Origin: Noviherbaspirillum sp. Root189
GTDB taxonomy: Bacteria; Pseudomonadota; Gammaproteobacteria; Burkholderiales; Burkholderiaceae_D
NCBI RefSeq assembly: GCF_001428545.1
Contig: NZ_LMHZ01000015.1
Span: forward strand, 1-64,000
DNA: 64,000 nt
Reading direction: 5' to 3'
Shown here: piece by piece, positions 54,732-63,937 of the stretch
How positions within the stretch are numbered: the stretch's first letter is position 1
Layout of the letters: the number at the start of each line of letters is the position of its first letter
Notes under the pieces: generated by a model
Told to the model about the DNA's origin: nothing
Database searches by the model: none
Seen by the model: the letters and a program-made list of their open reading frames with translations, nothing else
Made by a program: the position numbers and the translations under genes

Positions 54732-56207
54732 ATGATGAGATTGACTGCCCCCGCCTTTTTCCGGATGCGCCCGCTCGGGACTTTGTCCCTCAGCATGCTG
54801 CTGGCGTCATGTGCCAATTTTCAGCCGATCGCTCCGGCAAATCCGACCATCAACAAGGTGTCCATGTCGTTGCCCGCAGGGGTCAGCCAATCCGAGGACG
54901 CATGGCCGGCAACGGGATGGTGGACGGCCTACGGTGATCCGCAACTGAACAGGCTCATCGAACATGCGTTGGCAAACAATCCCAATCTCGCTGTTGCGCA
55001 GGCACGGATCGCACGTGCACAAGCATCGGCTGATCTCAGCCACACGGCGACTTCGCCTCAGGTCAATGGAAGCGTAGACCTCAGCTACGGGCGTCAGTCG
55101 GAAAATTATCTTGTGCCGCGCCCACCGGTCGGGACAGGGGGCGAGTATGTCAGCCAGGGACAAGCAGCTGTCAGCTTTGGTCTCGATCTCGACCTGTGGG
55201 GCAGGAATGCAGCGCTGATCCGCGCGGCCGACGCGCAGTTAAAGAGTGCCGTGTATGACCGTGAAGCGACGCGACTGGCATTGACGACGTCGATCGCGCG
55301 CGCCTATACGCAACTTGCCGCTCAATACGATATGCAGGACGTCTTATCCGCCACTCTCGAACAACGCCGCTCTATCCGTCGCCTGATTGACCAGAGGGTC
55401 AAAAATGGACTCGATACCCAAGTCGAAGTCCGACAGGCAGAAACCAATGAGGCCGGCTTGCGGATCGAAATCGAACAGCTGGCGACCTCGGCCAGGGTGA
55501 CGCGTTTACAATTGGCCGCCCTCGCTGGCGACATGCCTTCGGCTGCCGAAGGTATGTCACGACCCAAGCTGACTTTTTCCGGATTTCGCTTGCCGACCGG
55601 GTTGCCGCTGGATCTGCTTGGCCGTCGTCCGGAGTTGGCTGCGCAGCGCGCCAGGATAGAGGCCGCCTATGGCGAGGCCGACGCAGCAAAAGCGCAGTTC
55701 TACCCCAACATCAACCTGAACGGCCTGATCGGATTTCAGGCGATCGGCCTCGGCAACTTACTGTCGGCTGGCAGTTTGACAAACAGCGCAGGCCCGGCAA
55801 TTCGCTTGCCAATTTTTGACGCCGGCCGCTTACGCGCCAATTATGCAGGCAAGGCAAGCGATATCGATGCTGCGATTGCGCAGTACAACCAATCCGTATT
55901 AGGCGCTGCACAAGATGTTGCCGAGCAATTGACGAGGTTCGCGGACCTCGATCGCGAGGAGGCTGTCACGCGCGAAGCACTGGCCGCAGCCGAAGAGGCG
56001 CATCGCCTCGCGACCTTGCGCTACAAGGGCGGCCTGTCGCCCTACCTCACCGTGCTCACTGTTGAATCACAGTTGCTCGCGCAACGCCGCGCCATGGCCA
56101 ACCTGAAGGCGCGTCGCGAAGACCTGAATATCGCGCTGGTGCGTGCGCTCGGTGGCGGATTCGATACGTCCACCACAGCGCCTCAGGCCAGTCTTCAGCA
56201 GAAATGA
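54732..56207 (+). CDS. Outer-membrane efflux lipoprotein (NodT/OprM family)
   Basis: A 491-residue predicted lipoprotein. The signal ends in LLASC, the lipobox; two OEP repeats follow, with WTAYGDPQLNRLIEHALANNPNLAVAQARI at the start of the first and an overall coiled-coil helical content that makes the tunnel. Two ATGs (54732 and 54735) are adjacent. It lies 65 bases downstream of marR and before emrA, so it should be the outer-membrane partner of the EmrAB pump. Confidence 0.93.
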   Translation: MMRLTAPAFFRMRPLGTLSLSMLLASCANFQPIAPANPTINKVSMSLPAGVSQSEDAWPATGWWTAYGDPQLNRLIEHALANNPNLAVAQARIARAQASADLSHTATSPQVNGSVDLSYGRQSENYLVPRPPVGTGGEYVSQGQAAVSFGLDLDLWGRNAALIRAADAQLKSAVYDREATRLALTTSIARAYTQLAAQYDMQDVLSATLEQRRSIRRLIDQRVKNGLDTQVEVRQAETNEAGLRIEIEQLATSARVTRLQLAALAGDMPSAAEGMSRPKLTFSGFRLPTGLPLDLLGRRPELAAQRARIEAAYGEADAAKAQFYPNINLNGLIGFQAIGLGNLLSAGSLTNSAGPAIRLPIFDAGRLRANYAGKASDIDAAIAQYNQSVLGAAQDVAEQLTRFADLDREEAVTREALAAAEEAHRLATLRYKGGLSPYLTVLTVESQLLAQRRAMANLKARREDLNIALVRALGGGFDTSTTAPQASLQQK

Positions 56208-56263
56208 CGCGTAGCTAATTTGACCGCATCAACAGTACGACAGAATAGAACCCAGGAGTCATC

Positions 56264-57481
56264 ATGAGTGCAGTACCGAATTCCAATTCAAGTTCCACCC
56301 CGCTGCAGCAAGCCGCGCTTCAAGCCGCATCGACACCAGCAAGTCATGGTTCACCGAAGCGCAAGAAAATCATGCTGACTATTGCGTGCGTATTTGCTAT
56401 CGCGGCACTCGGCTTTGGCGCTTACTGGGCGCTTGTGTCCCGTTTTATCGAAGAAACTGACAACGCCTATGTGCAGGGGAATATCGTACACGTAACGCCG
56501 CAAATCGCTGGAACGGTGATTAAGATTTATGCCGACGATACCAATATTGTGAAGGCTGGTCAGCCCCTGGTCACACTCGACGCGGCGGATGCCGAAATCG
56601 CATTGGCGCAGGCCGAAGCCCAGCTCGCGCAAACAGTGCGTGAAGTACGCACGCTGTACGCCTCCCAGGCGCAGGCTGGAGCCAATGTTTCGCTGCGCCT
56701 GGCAGAACTGGCACGCGCAAAGGACGACCTTGCCCGCCGCAAGGCGCTCGCCGGGTCAGGCGCCGTGTCGGGTGAGGAAATCCGCCATGCCGAGAGCGCT
56801 GTATCTGGAGCACAAGCAGCGCTCGACGCAGCGAAAGAGCAACTCGCGTCTGGCCGTGCGCTGACCGAAGGCACTAGCGTTGCCAACCATCCGAATGTTC
56901 AGCGTGCCGCTGCCCGTCTGCAGGAAGTCATGTTGAGCCAGGCCCGTTCAACGATTTATGCGCCAGTCAGCGGTGAAGTCGCCAAGCGTAGCGTGCAGGT
57001 CGGCCAGCGTATCAATCCGGGTGCGCCGTTAATGGCGATTGTGCCGCTCGACCAGTTGTGGGTCGACGCTAATTTTAAAGAGTCGCAATTGCGCGAAATG
57101 CGGGTCGGTCAACCCGTGACGCTCACTGCAGACCTCTATGGCAGCAAAGTCGAGTACAACGGAAAAATTGCAGGCCTTGGAGCTGGCACCGGATCCGCTT
57201 TCGCGCTCCTGCCAGCACAAAATGCGACCGGTAACTGGATTAAAGTGGTGCAGCGCGTTCCTGTCCGTATCCAGCTCGACCCGAAGGAACTGGCCGACCA
57301 CCCGCTGCGGATCGGCTTGTCGATGCGTGCGGAAGTCGACCTGCATGAGCAGAGCGGCGAGCCGGTCGGTGCTGCTGCGCCGGCGCAGAAGACAATGACC
57401 GCATTTGGCGCCTCGGACGGCGTGGCCGATCCAAAAGCAAAACGAAAAATCGATGCCATCATCGCTGCCAATCTGAAATAA
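56264..57481 (+). CDS. emrA: EmrA-like membrane fusion protein
   Basis: A 405-residue periplasmic adaptor with one N-terminal membrane segment (about 39-57, IMLTIACVFAIAALGFGAYWAL), a biotinyl/lipoyl-like part with FIEETDNAYVQGNIVHVTPQIAGTV (typical of EmrA), a coiled coil (about 105-215) and the second half of the barrel with VQVGQRINPGAPLMAIVPL. It links the EmrB pump to the outer-membrane channel. AGGAG precedes the ATG. EmrB follows 14 bases later. Confidence 0.94.
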   Translation: MSAVPNSNSSSTPLQQAALQAASTPASHGSPKRKKIMLTIACVFAIAALGFGAYWALVSRFIEETDNAYVQGNIVHVTPQIAGTVIKIYADDTNIVKAGQPLVTLDAADAEIALAQAEAQLAQTVREVRTLYASQAQAGANVSLRLAELARAKDDLARRKALAGSGAVSGEEIRHAESAVSGAQAALDAAKEQLASGRALTEGTSVANHPNVQRAAARLQEVMLSQARSTIYAPVSGEVAKRSVQVGQRINPGAPLMAIVPLDQLWVDANFKESQLREMRVGQPVTLTADLYGSKVEYNGKIAGLGAGTGSAFALLPAQNATGNWIKVVQRVPVRIQLDPKELADHPLRIGLSMRAEVDLHEQSGEPVGAAAPAQKTMTAFGASDGVADPKAKRKIDAIIAANLK

Positions 57482-57495
57482 GACAGGAACAAGGT

Positions 57496-59082
57496 ATGCA
57501 AGAGCAATCCGTCAGAGCTGGCGCAGCCGATGCGTCCGCTGCTGCGCAGGCCATGCCGGCGCAAGCACCACTCAAGGGGTCTGCGCTGATATTGCTGACT
57601 ATCGCGGCGGCATTGTCGACCTTCATGGAAATCCTCGACATCACGATCGCCAACGTGTCGATTCCAACCATCGCCGGCTCGCTAGGCGTATCGACCAGTC
57701 AGGGAACCTGGATCATCAGTGCTTATTCCGTCGCCGCAGCGATTGCGGTTCCACTGACCGGCTGGCTTGCTCGCCGTGTGGGTGAGATCAAGCTGTTTGT
57801 GATCTCGGTATTAGCGTTTACGTTGATGTCAGCGATTGCCGCGTTCTCGGTAAACCTTCCCATGCTGGTCATCTGTCGCCTGTTGCAGGGCTTGGTCTCG
57901 GGACCGATGGTTCCGCTCTCTCAGACATTGCTGGTCCGGAACTTCCCGCCTGAGAAACGCGGTGCAGCGATGGGTCTATGGGCGATGACAGTGATTCTGG
58001 CGCCGATAGCCGGACCGCTGTTGGGTGGCTATATCAGCGATAATTATCACTGGTCATGGATCTTCCTGATCAATATCCCGATCGGCCTGTTCGGCGGCAT
58101 TACGATCTGGACCCTGATGCGCAAGAGAGAGTCTCCGACAGTCAAAGCGCCGCTTGACGTTATCGGATTGCTGCTCATGGTCGTCGGTATCGGCAGCCTT
58201 CAGTTGATGATGGAAATCGGCAAGGACTACGACTGGTTCGCCTCCCCGTTCATCACAGCGCTCGGCGTGATCGCCGCCGTCAGCCTTACTTTCTTCATTG
58301 CGTGGGTCCTCACGTCGCATCATCCGATTGTCGATCTTGGCCTGTTCCGGGACAAGAACTTCCGATTCGGCGTGATTCTGTTGTCGGTCGGATTTATGAC
58401 TTATTTCGGCTCGGTCGTTGTATTCCCGCTCTGGCTGCAAATGGTGATGGGCTATACCGCTGCCCAGTCCGGCGCGGCGATGGCACCAATCGGAATCTTT
58501 ACCCTCATTCTGTCGCCCATTATCGGCCGCAATATCACGAGACTGAATTTGCGTGTGCTTGCTACCTTTGCCTTCGTCGTCATGGGTGCAGTATCGCTGT
58601 GGAATACGCAGATGTCGCTGGACGTGGGGTTCTGGGATATCGTCAGTCCGCGACTCGTGCAGGGTATCGGCATGGCGTGTTTCTTTCTTCCCGTGCAATC
58701 GCTGATGCTGGCCAATATCACACCTGATCACATGGCGGCCGCCTCCGGCCTCTCGAACTTTCTGCGTACGCTAGGCGCAGCCATGGGGACCGCCATCAGT
58801 GTCACTGCATGGGAACATATGTCGAGTGCCCACCATGCGCGACTGACGGAAAATGTGTCTCAATTTTCACCGATCAGCAATAACTACCTGGGCATACTGC
58901 AGTCAGCTGGCCTGTCGCTCGACCAAGCTTACGGCGTCATCGAGCGCACGATTAACGCTCAAAGCTATATGCTCGCGACCAACGAGTTCTTCCTGTATTG
59001 CTCGGTCGCCTTTTTTGCATTGACAGGCGTGGTCTGGTTGACCAAACCAAAGAAAATCACCGGTCCAGCATCGGTCCATTGA
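57496..59082 (+). CDS. emrB: EmrB-like MFS multidrug transporter (DHA2 family)
   Basis: A 528-residue protein with about fourteen membrane helices. MEILDITIANVSIPTIAGSLGVS (helix 1) and the loops containing GWLARRVGEIK and PFxxPLxxxxxGxxxxPxxxP-like VPLSQTLLVRNFPPEKRGAAMGLWAM are typical of DHA2/EmrB. It exports hydrophobic compounds by proton exchange across the inner membrane. The first 32 residues are polar, an extension. It ends the operon marR - OMF - emrA - emrB, each spaced closely. Confidence 0.95.
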   Translation: MQEQSVRAGAADASAAAQAMPAQAPLKGSALILLTIAAALSTFMEILDITIANVSIPTIAGSLGVSTSQGTWIISAYSVAAAIAVPLTGWLARRVGEIKLFVISVLAFTLMSAIAAFSVNLPMLVICRLLQGLVSGPMVPLSQTLLVRNFPPEKRGAAMGLWAMTVILAPIAGPLLGGYISDNYHWSWIFLINIPIGLFGGITIWTLMRKRESPTVKAPLDVIGLLLMVVGIGSLQLMMEIGKDYDWFASPFITALGVIAAVSLTFFIAWVLTSHHPIVDLGLFRDKNFRFGVILLSVGFMTYFGSVVVFPLWLQMVMGYTAAQSGAAMAPIGIFTLILSPIIGRNITRLNLRVLATFAFVVMGAVSLWNTQMSLDVGFWDIVSPRLVQGIGMACFFLPVQSLMLANITPDHMAAASGLSNFLRTLGAAMGTAISVTAWEHMSSAHHARLTENVSQFSPISNNYLGILQSAGLSLDQAYGVIERTINAQSYMLATNEFFLYCSVAFFALTGVVWLTKPKKITGPASVH

Positions 59083-59491
59083 TGATGCAGCGGTCATTCG
59101 TACGTTACTTGCGCGTAGAGCAGCGCTGATTGAGACCTTTTTCTGAGGCCCTTCTCTTGCTGCGATATGTCGTTTTAGGGTTAACGATTACCGCGTTGTG
59201 GTTCATAGCATTTCATAGAAAATGCCGAGCAGACACCGGGGAATGACATAAGTCCTGGAGTACTTTTGGCCTGGCTGTATCATCGATGCGGGTTGATCGA
59301 TGCCGGGCGTTTGTGCATATCAACACGGCTTTGCGATTAGCAGCCAGAGTCGCCTCGCCATCGCATACCAGAAATGTAATGAACGTATTCGCCGCCCAAG
59401 AACAGGCTAGGCAAGGTAGTAAAAACAGAAGGCAAAAATACAAAAAAGCCGGCTTCCGCCGGCTTTTTTATTGCTACCTCAACTGCTTCTA
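59083..59491. other. Intergenic region between emrB and rplI
   Basis: About 400 bases without a convincing gene, with a strong bidirectional terminator at 59442-59470 just before rplI's end. The rest shows no repeats or protein-coding character that I can see. A junction point for the inserted efflux cassette would lie here. Confidence 0.7.
59442..59470. terminator. Bidirectional intrinsic terminator
   Basis: AAAAAAGCCGGC, TTCC loop, GCCGGCTTTTTTA. It terminates rplI (minus) and emrB (plus). Confidence 0.93.
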
Positions 59492-59944
59492 TCAGGCTTG
59501 TTCGCCAAAGACAGCAACGTTGATGTCAACAACAACGTCAGTATGCAGAGCAACTGCGATAGTATGATCGCCGACGACCTTGAGCGGTCCTTGGGGCATA
59601 CGGATCTGAGCCTTTTCGACCGGGAAGCCGGCCTTGGTCACTGCTTGAGCAATATCGGCATTGGTAACGGAACCGAACAGACGGCCGTCAACGCCAGCCT
59701 TCTGAGCGACCTTGACAGTAGTACCGCTCAGCTTCTCACCTTGTGCCTGCGCAGCGGCCAGCTTTTCGTTTGCAGCCTTTTCCAGGTCAGCGCGCTTTGC
59801 TTCAAATTCTGCAACAGCAGTTGCAGTAGCACGGCGGGCCTTGCGCTGGGGGATCAGGAAGTTACGTGCGTAACCGTCCTTGACGCGTACGACTTCGCCG
59901 AGATTGCCAAGATTAACGACTTTTTCCAACAGAATGACTTGCAT
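59492..59944 (-). CDS. rplI: 50S ribosomal protein L9
   Basis: A 150-residue ribosomal protein with the usual start [19 protein letters not shown] and [10 protein letters not shown], a long central helix, and a C-terminal RNA-binding domain. AGGAG precedes the ATG. Last gene of rpsF-priB-rpsR-rplI on the minus strand. Confidence 0.98.
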   Translation of the reverse strand: MQVILLEKVVNLGNLGEVVRVKDGYARNFLIPQRKARRATATAVAEFEAKRADLEKAANEKLAAAQAQGEKLSGTTVKVAQKAGVDGRLFGSVTNADIAQAVTKAGFPVEKAQIRMPQGPLKVVGDHTIAVALHTDVVVDINVAVFGEQA

Positions 59945-59971
59945 GTTTTTCTCCTATTCTTCAGTCGTCAA

Positions 59972-60256
59972 TTAGGCGTTGTGCAGATCGGTGTAAGGCA
60001 GCAACGCGAGGTAGCGTGCGCGCTTGATCGCAGTGTCAACCTGACGCTGATAATGTGCCTTGGTACCGGTCAGACGTGCCGGCATGATTTTGCCGTTTTC
60101 CTGAACAAAATCCTTCAGGGTGTCGACGTCCTTGTAGTCCACTTGCTCAACGCCCGCAGCGGTGAAGCGGCAGAATTTTTTGCGCTTGAACAGCGGGTTT
60201 TGCTGCTGGCGCTTGTTCTTGAGTTTGCTCTTGTCGAATTTTTTACCGAATGCCAT
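59972..60256 (-). CDS. rpsR: 30S ribosomal protein S18
   Basis: A 94-residue protein. It carries [21 protein letters not shown] and [33 protein letters not shown], the S18 core. AGGAG lies upstream of the ATG. A gap of 20 bases separates it from priB. Confidence 0.97.
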   Translation of the reverse strand: MAFGKKFDKSKLKNKRQQQNPLFKRKKFCRFTAAGVEQVDYKDVDTLKDFVQENGKIMPARLTGTKAHYQRQVDTAIKRARYLALLPYTDLHNA

Positions 60257-60276
60257 GTTTGGCTCCTGTACTGTAT

Positions 60277-60579
60277 CTAGTGATCTGGTGAATAAGCGTC
60301 GAAGTCCGTGATATGGAAAACGAGGCTTTTGCTATTGCGATTCTTGCGAGCGAGAAATCCGGTGAATACCATCGTCACCCCCATTTCCGCCTTGTTGAGC
60401 CTTCCTGAAATTTCGCCAGCGGCAATCGCGACGATTTCAAACTCAACCTGGCGTGGGATGCCTGCCTCCACCTGCCCCGACGCGTGCAACAATTTTGCCG
60501 ACACGATCGGGATACCTGCCGGTGTGTAGCGCAATACTTCACGCTCGGCAATGGCGGCTATCAGGCGTAACTGATTCAC
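60277..60579 (-). CDS. priB: Primosomal replication protein PriB
   Basis: A 100-residue OB-fold protein acting in restart of stalled replication forks. It starts [25 protein letters not shown] and ends in [11 protein letters not shown]. The start codon is a GTG at 60579; the AGGAG upstream sits unusually close (one base), so the initiation is a little odd, but no other start fits the conserved N-terminus. It sits between rpsF and rpsR, as in most betaproteobacteria and Escherichia coli. Confidence 0.93.
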   Translation of the reverse strand: MNQLRLIAAIAEREVLRYTPAGIPIVSAKLLHASGQVEAGIPRQVEFEIVAIAAGEISGRLNKAEMGVTMVFTGFLARKNRNSKSLVFHITDFDAYSPDH

Positions 60580-60597
60580 ACTCCTCGACTGGCAGAA

Positions 60598-60966
60598 TTA
60601 CGCAGCGGCTGCTTCGGAACGCTGGCTCTTGGCAGCATCTTCCTTCTGCACAGCCTTCATCATTGGCGACGGCGCTGTTTCTGCCTTCTTCATCTTGACG
60701 GTCAGGTGGCGCAGGACGGCATCGTTAAACTTGAAGCCTGTTTCGATCTCAGCCAGTGTTTCGCTGTCGCACTCGATATTCATGCAGACATAGTGTGCTT
60801 TTGCGAGCTTCTGGATCATGTATGCCATCTGGCGGCGGCCCCAGTCTTCGACGCGGTGTACCTTGCCGTTACGGGCAGTCACGATACCCTTGTAGCGTTC
60901 GATCATTGCAGGCACTTGCTCGCTCTGATCCGGATGGACGATAAAAACGATTTCATAATGACGCAT
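60598..60966 (-). CDS. rpsF: 30S ribosomal protein S6
   Basis: A 122-residue protein starting [27 protein letters not shown] and with [22 protein letters not shown], the normal S6. The C-terminal tail after residue 100 is low in complexity and varies between species. AAGGAG precedes the ATG. It is the first gene of the operon and is divergent from lexA. Confidence 0.97.
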   Translation of the reverse strand: MRHYEIVFIVHPDQSEQVPAMIERYKGIVTARNGKVHRVEDWGRRQMAYMIQKLAKAHYVCMNIECDSETLAEIETGFKFNDAVLRHLTVKMKKAETAPSPMMKAVQKEDAAKSQRSEAAAA

Positions 60967-61145
60967 GTATTCTCCTTATGGACGGATTAAACAATCGCCC
61001 ACCTCGGCGTCAAGACGAGTGTGGGAAGAGGAAAGCCCGCTATCATAACCTGCACCAAAGGAAAACTCAATCATTTCAAGCGCTTAACAGGATCGAACCG
61101 AAAAACCCCAAAAAACCTGTATATCCGCTTGCATTCAAACAAAAC

Positions 61146-61178
61146 CTGTATAAAAATACAGGCTGTCTATATGAACAG
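61146..61178 (+). promoter_or_regulatory. Two tandem LexA boxes upstream of lexA
   Basis: CTGTATAAAAATACAG (61146-61161) and CTGTCTATATGAACAG (61163-61178) both fit CTGT-N8-ACAG exactly and are separated by one base. They lie about 97 bases before the lexA start and overlap the -10-like TATAAA. They fit autorepression of lexA. No RecA or other SOS gene follows here. Confidence 0.93.
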
Positions 61179-61274
61179 CATGGCCAGACTGCAAACACCT
61201 GCAGCAGTCACGCAATAAATATTAATCTTCGCCAATTTTTTGGCGATCTTCGCTGATTACCTTGGCTGCCAAAC

Positions 61275-61937
61275 ATGCTTAAACTTACCGCACGTCAGGA
61301 ACAGATCCTGAATCTAATCAAGGAAGCGATCGAAAATACCGGCTTCCCTCCGACCCGGGCCGAAATCGCCACCGAGCTCGGCTTTAAATCGGCCAATGCC
61401 GCGGAAGAGCATCTTCAGGCCCTGGCCCGCAAGGGTGCAATTGAAATTTCTCCGGGCACTTCCCGCGGTATCCGACTGCGCGATATGCATGGCGACAGCG
61501 GACTCCGGCTGTCGGGACGTCAGATGTCGCTACCTCATCCCGCCCTCATGCAACTCAGTCTGCCACTAATCGGTCGGGTCGCTGCAGGTTCGCCTATCCT
61601 TGCACAGGAGCATGTTGAAGCGACCTACAGTGTTGACCCTGCCCTATTTTCCGCAAAACCGGATTACCTGCTGAAGGTTAGGGGTTTATCCATGCGTGAT
61701 GCGGGCATTATGGATGGCGACTTGCTTGCGGTTAAGAAGATCGACACCGCAAAAAACGGCCAGATTGTCGTTGCGCGCCTTGGCGATGAAGTTACGGTCA
61801 AGCGGTATAAAAAGAGCGGCTCGTTAATTGAACTACTGCCTGAGAATCCTGATTTTGAGCCGATCCGGGTAGATTCCAGCCACGACAACTTTGCGCTTGA
61901 GGGCTTGGCTGTTGGGCTGCTACGCGCCTGGGCATAA
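61275..61937 (+). CDS. lexA: LexA SOS repressor
   Basis: A 220-residue repressor-protease. The N-terminal winged helix ([26 protein letters not shown]) is followed by the cleavage site AAGSP (Ala104-Gly105), catalytic Ser139 in [13 protein letters not shown] and Lys176 in EVTVKRYKK; all are intact. It controls the SOS regulon. The upstream boxes show autoregulation. It lies divergent from rpsF with about 300 bases between. Confidence 0.97.
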   Translation: MLKLTARQEQILNLIKEAIENTGFPPTRAEIATELGFKSANAAEEHLQALARKGAIEISPGTSRGIRLRDMHGDSGLRLSGRQMSLPHPALMQLSLPLIGRVAAGSPILAQEHVEATYSVDPALFSAKPDYLLKVRGLSMRDAGIMDGDLLAVKKIDTAKNGQIVVARLGDEVTVKRYKKSGSLIELLPENPDFEPIRVDSSHDNFALEGLAVGLLRAWA

Positions 61938-62249
61938 TTCTTGTTCGTTGCTCCAGACATCTATTGCAGGGTAGCGGCAATGTGGCCGCACCCTGCCGCC
62001 GCGCTTTCTTTTATTGACTTGTGTATTGATTAACTGGCCTGGCTAGGCAGTCGGTTGCACAGTGACATGCCCATAAGAATAAAAACTCGGCGCATCACAT
62101 ACCGTTAGCCCTACGATCTTTCAGTACCAAACATGTCTCCGAGTTAACGCGCAAGGCACAAAACATTTCACTGAATGCTCCGCGAGACGCTCTCGACCTA
62201 GATCAATCCCCCGCTACTCCCTGTACTCCCTTTTTCTATTCACTCTTAT
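61938..62249. other. Intergenic region between lexA and trmJ
   Basis: No gene in about 310 bases. A hairpin GCAGGGTAGCGGC / GCCGCACCCTGC (61966-61996, one bulge) follows lexA and is followed by a C/T-rich stretch with CTTTCTTTT, so it may be the lexA terminator. Nothing else is evident. Confidence 0.65.
61966..61996 (+). terminator. Probable lexA terminator hairpin
   Basis: GCAGGGTAGCGGC pairs with GCCGCACCCTGC with one bulged T and a six-base loop, about 30 bases after the stop codon. The T tail is short and interrupted. Confidence 0.55.
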
Positions 62250-63020
62250 TCACTCAGCCTGGTTTTTTCCTATCCGTGCGAGAATGTGCCTCGCTATACC
62301 CCGCAAAATATTGACTTCCTCAGTTTCTAGTTGCGTTCGCGAAAACAGGCGTCGTAATCGGGACATCAGTTTTTTGGGATTGTCCGGGTCGAGGAATTCA
62401 ATCGCAATCAATGCTTTTTCCAGGTGCTCATACATACCGTCCACCTGTGTCAGGCTGGCTGCATCTCCGTGAAATCCAATTGGGGATTGAGCAATCCTAT
62501 CGCCGCCCGCCGCCATTCTCGCCTCGTACGCAAGCAATTGCACAGCTTGTGCCAAGTTCAATGACGAATAGTCAGGATTGGCTGGAATGTTGATCAGAAC
62601 ATTACATTTTTCAATTATCTGGTTTGGCAATCCATAACGCTCGCTCCCAAATACCAGAGCAGCGTTCAGACTCCCATCATCGACCAAGGTCGAAGCGAGC
62701 GCTCTCGGTGTCGTGACAGGTGGTGAATACTCGCGCAAGCGAGCGCTTAGCGCAGCGGCGAAATTGCAACCTTCCAGCGCCTCTTCTATGCCGCCGACGA
62801 TTTTTGCGGATGCAAGGATGTCTTGGGCGCCGCTGGCGAAAGCAATTGCCTCTTCCTGATGCACGGCGTCAGGAAAACGCGGATTCACCAGCACAAGTTG
62901 CGAAAAACCCATGGTTTTCATGGCGCGTGCAACTGCACCGATATTGCCCGGATGACTGGTTTCGACGAGCACAAAACGAAGGCGCGAGAAAAGAGAAGTG
63001 TTGGTTTGTGGCTGGTTCAT
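62250..63020 (-). CDS. trmJ: tRNA (cytidine/uridine-32 2'-O)-methyltransferase TrmJ
   Basis: A 256-residue SPOUT-class RNA methyltransferase. The start SRLRFVLVETSHPGNIGAVARAMKTMG and the SAM-binding knot region ALVFGSERYGLPNQ with IPANPDYSSLNLAQAVQLLAYE are typical of TrmJ, which modifies position 32 of several tRNAs. The C-terminal domain has KKLMSRLRRLFSRTQLETEEVNILRGI. It is divergent from suhB with 122 bases between, and convergent with lexA. Confidence 0.93.
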   Translation of the reverse strand: MNQPQTNTSLFSRLRFVLVETSHPGNIGAVARAMKTMGFSQLVLVNPRFPDAVHQEEAIAFASGAQDILASAKIVGGIEEALEGCNFAAALSARLREYSPPVTTPRALASTLVDDGSLNAALVFGSERYGLPNQIIEKCNVLINIPANPDYSSLNLAQAVQLLAYEARMAAGGDRIAQSPIGFHGDAASLTQVDGMYEHLEKALIAIEFLDPDNPKKLMSRLRRLFSRTQLETEEVNILRGIARHILARIGKNQAE

Positions 63021-63142
63021 TTAAAATAGCGACATTACGCGGCGCCGGCCCTTGGCTGACGAACTACCGCATCGCTCATTAATTCATTCAATGTGGTTCC
63101 GAACGCGGTATGCGACGGTACCGCAATTTTAACGGAACCCTT

Positions 63143-63937
63143 ATGCATCCCATGCTCAATACGGCGGTGAAGGCTGCACGCCGCGCCGCTTCGATCATCA
63201 ACCGTGCCTCTTTTGACATTGAACGCGTCAAGGTCACCGAAAAAGGTCATAATGATTTCGTGACGGAAATTGACCAGGCCGCCGAGCAAGCCATCATTGA
63301 AGTTCTGAAAACCGCATACCCCGACCACGCGATTCTCGCTGAAGAATCCGGCGCATCCAGCAACCTGCACGACGAAAACGACAACGTCTGGATTATCGAT
63401 CCAATCGACGGTACCACAAATTTCATTCACGGCTTTCCCCAGTACTGCGTATCCATCGCGCTCCAGCAACGCGGGCAGATCACGCAAGCCGTAGTGTACG
63501 ACCCGACCCGCAACGATCTATTTACCGCAACCAAGGGTGCCGGCGCTTACCTCAATGAAAAACGTATTCGTGTAGGCCGACGCGACAGGATGGCCGAAGC
63601 GCTAATTGGTACGGGCTTCCCGTTCCGGGACAAGGCGGCCCTGGACGAATACATGCAGATGTTCCGAATCATGACTGAAAAATGCGCTGGTTTGCGCCGT
63701 CCCGGGGCGGCCGCCCTCGATCTGGCCTATGTGGCTGCAGGCCGTCTGGATGGTTTCTTCGAGAAAGGCCTGCAAACTTGGGATATGGCAGCCGGATCGC
63801 TGCTGATCACCGAAGCAGGTGGCATCGTCGGCAATTTTGCGGGAGAGTCCGATTACCTGTATAAAGGCAACGTACTTGCAGGCTCTCCCAAAATTTTTGC
63901 GCAAATGGTCAACCTGCTGTCGCCGTTTGCTAAATAA
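63143..63937 (+). CDS. suhB: Inositol monophosphatase family protein SuhB
   Basis: A 264-residue phosphatase. The metal-site motifs EESG (about 66-69) and DPIDGTTNF (about 84-92) and the C-terminal [15 protein letters not shown] are intact. In Escherichia coli SuhB also joins the NusA/NusB antitermination complex for rRNA transcription, and similar roles are possible here. The start at 63143 matches the conserved [15 protein letters not shown]; the frame is open for 11 more codons. The gene is complete and ends 63 bases before the window edge. Confidence 0.93.
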   Translation: MHPMLNTAVKAARRAASIINRASFDIERVKVTEKGHNDFVTEIDQAAEQAIIEVLKTAYPDHAILAEESGASSNLHDENDNVWIIDPIDGTTNFIHGFPQYCVSIALQQRGQITQAVVYDPTRNDLFTATKGAGAYLNEKRIRVGRRDRMAEALIGTGFPFRDKAALDEYMQMFRIMTEKCAGLRRPGAAALDLAYVAAGRLDGFFEKGLQTWDMAAGSLLITEAGGIVGNFAGESDYLYKGNVLAGSPKIFAQMVNLLSPFAK

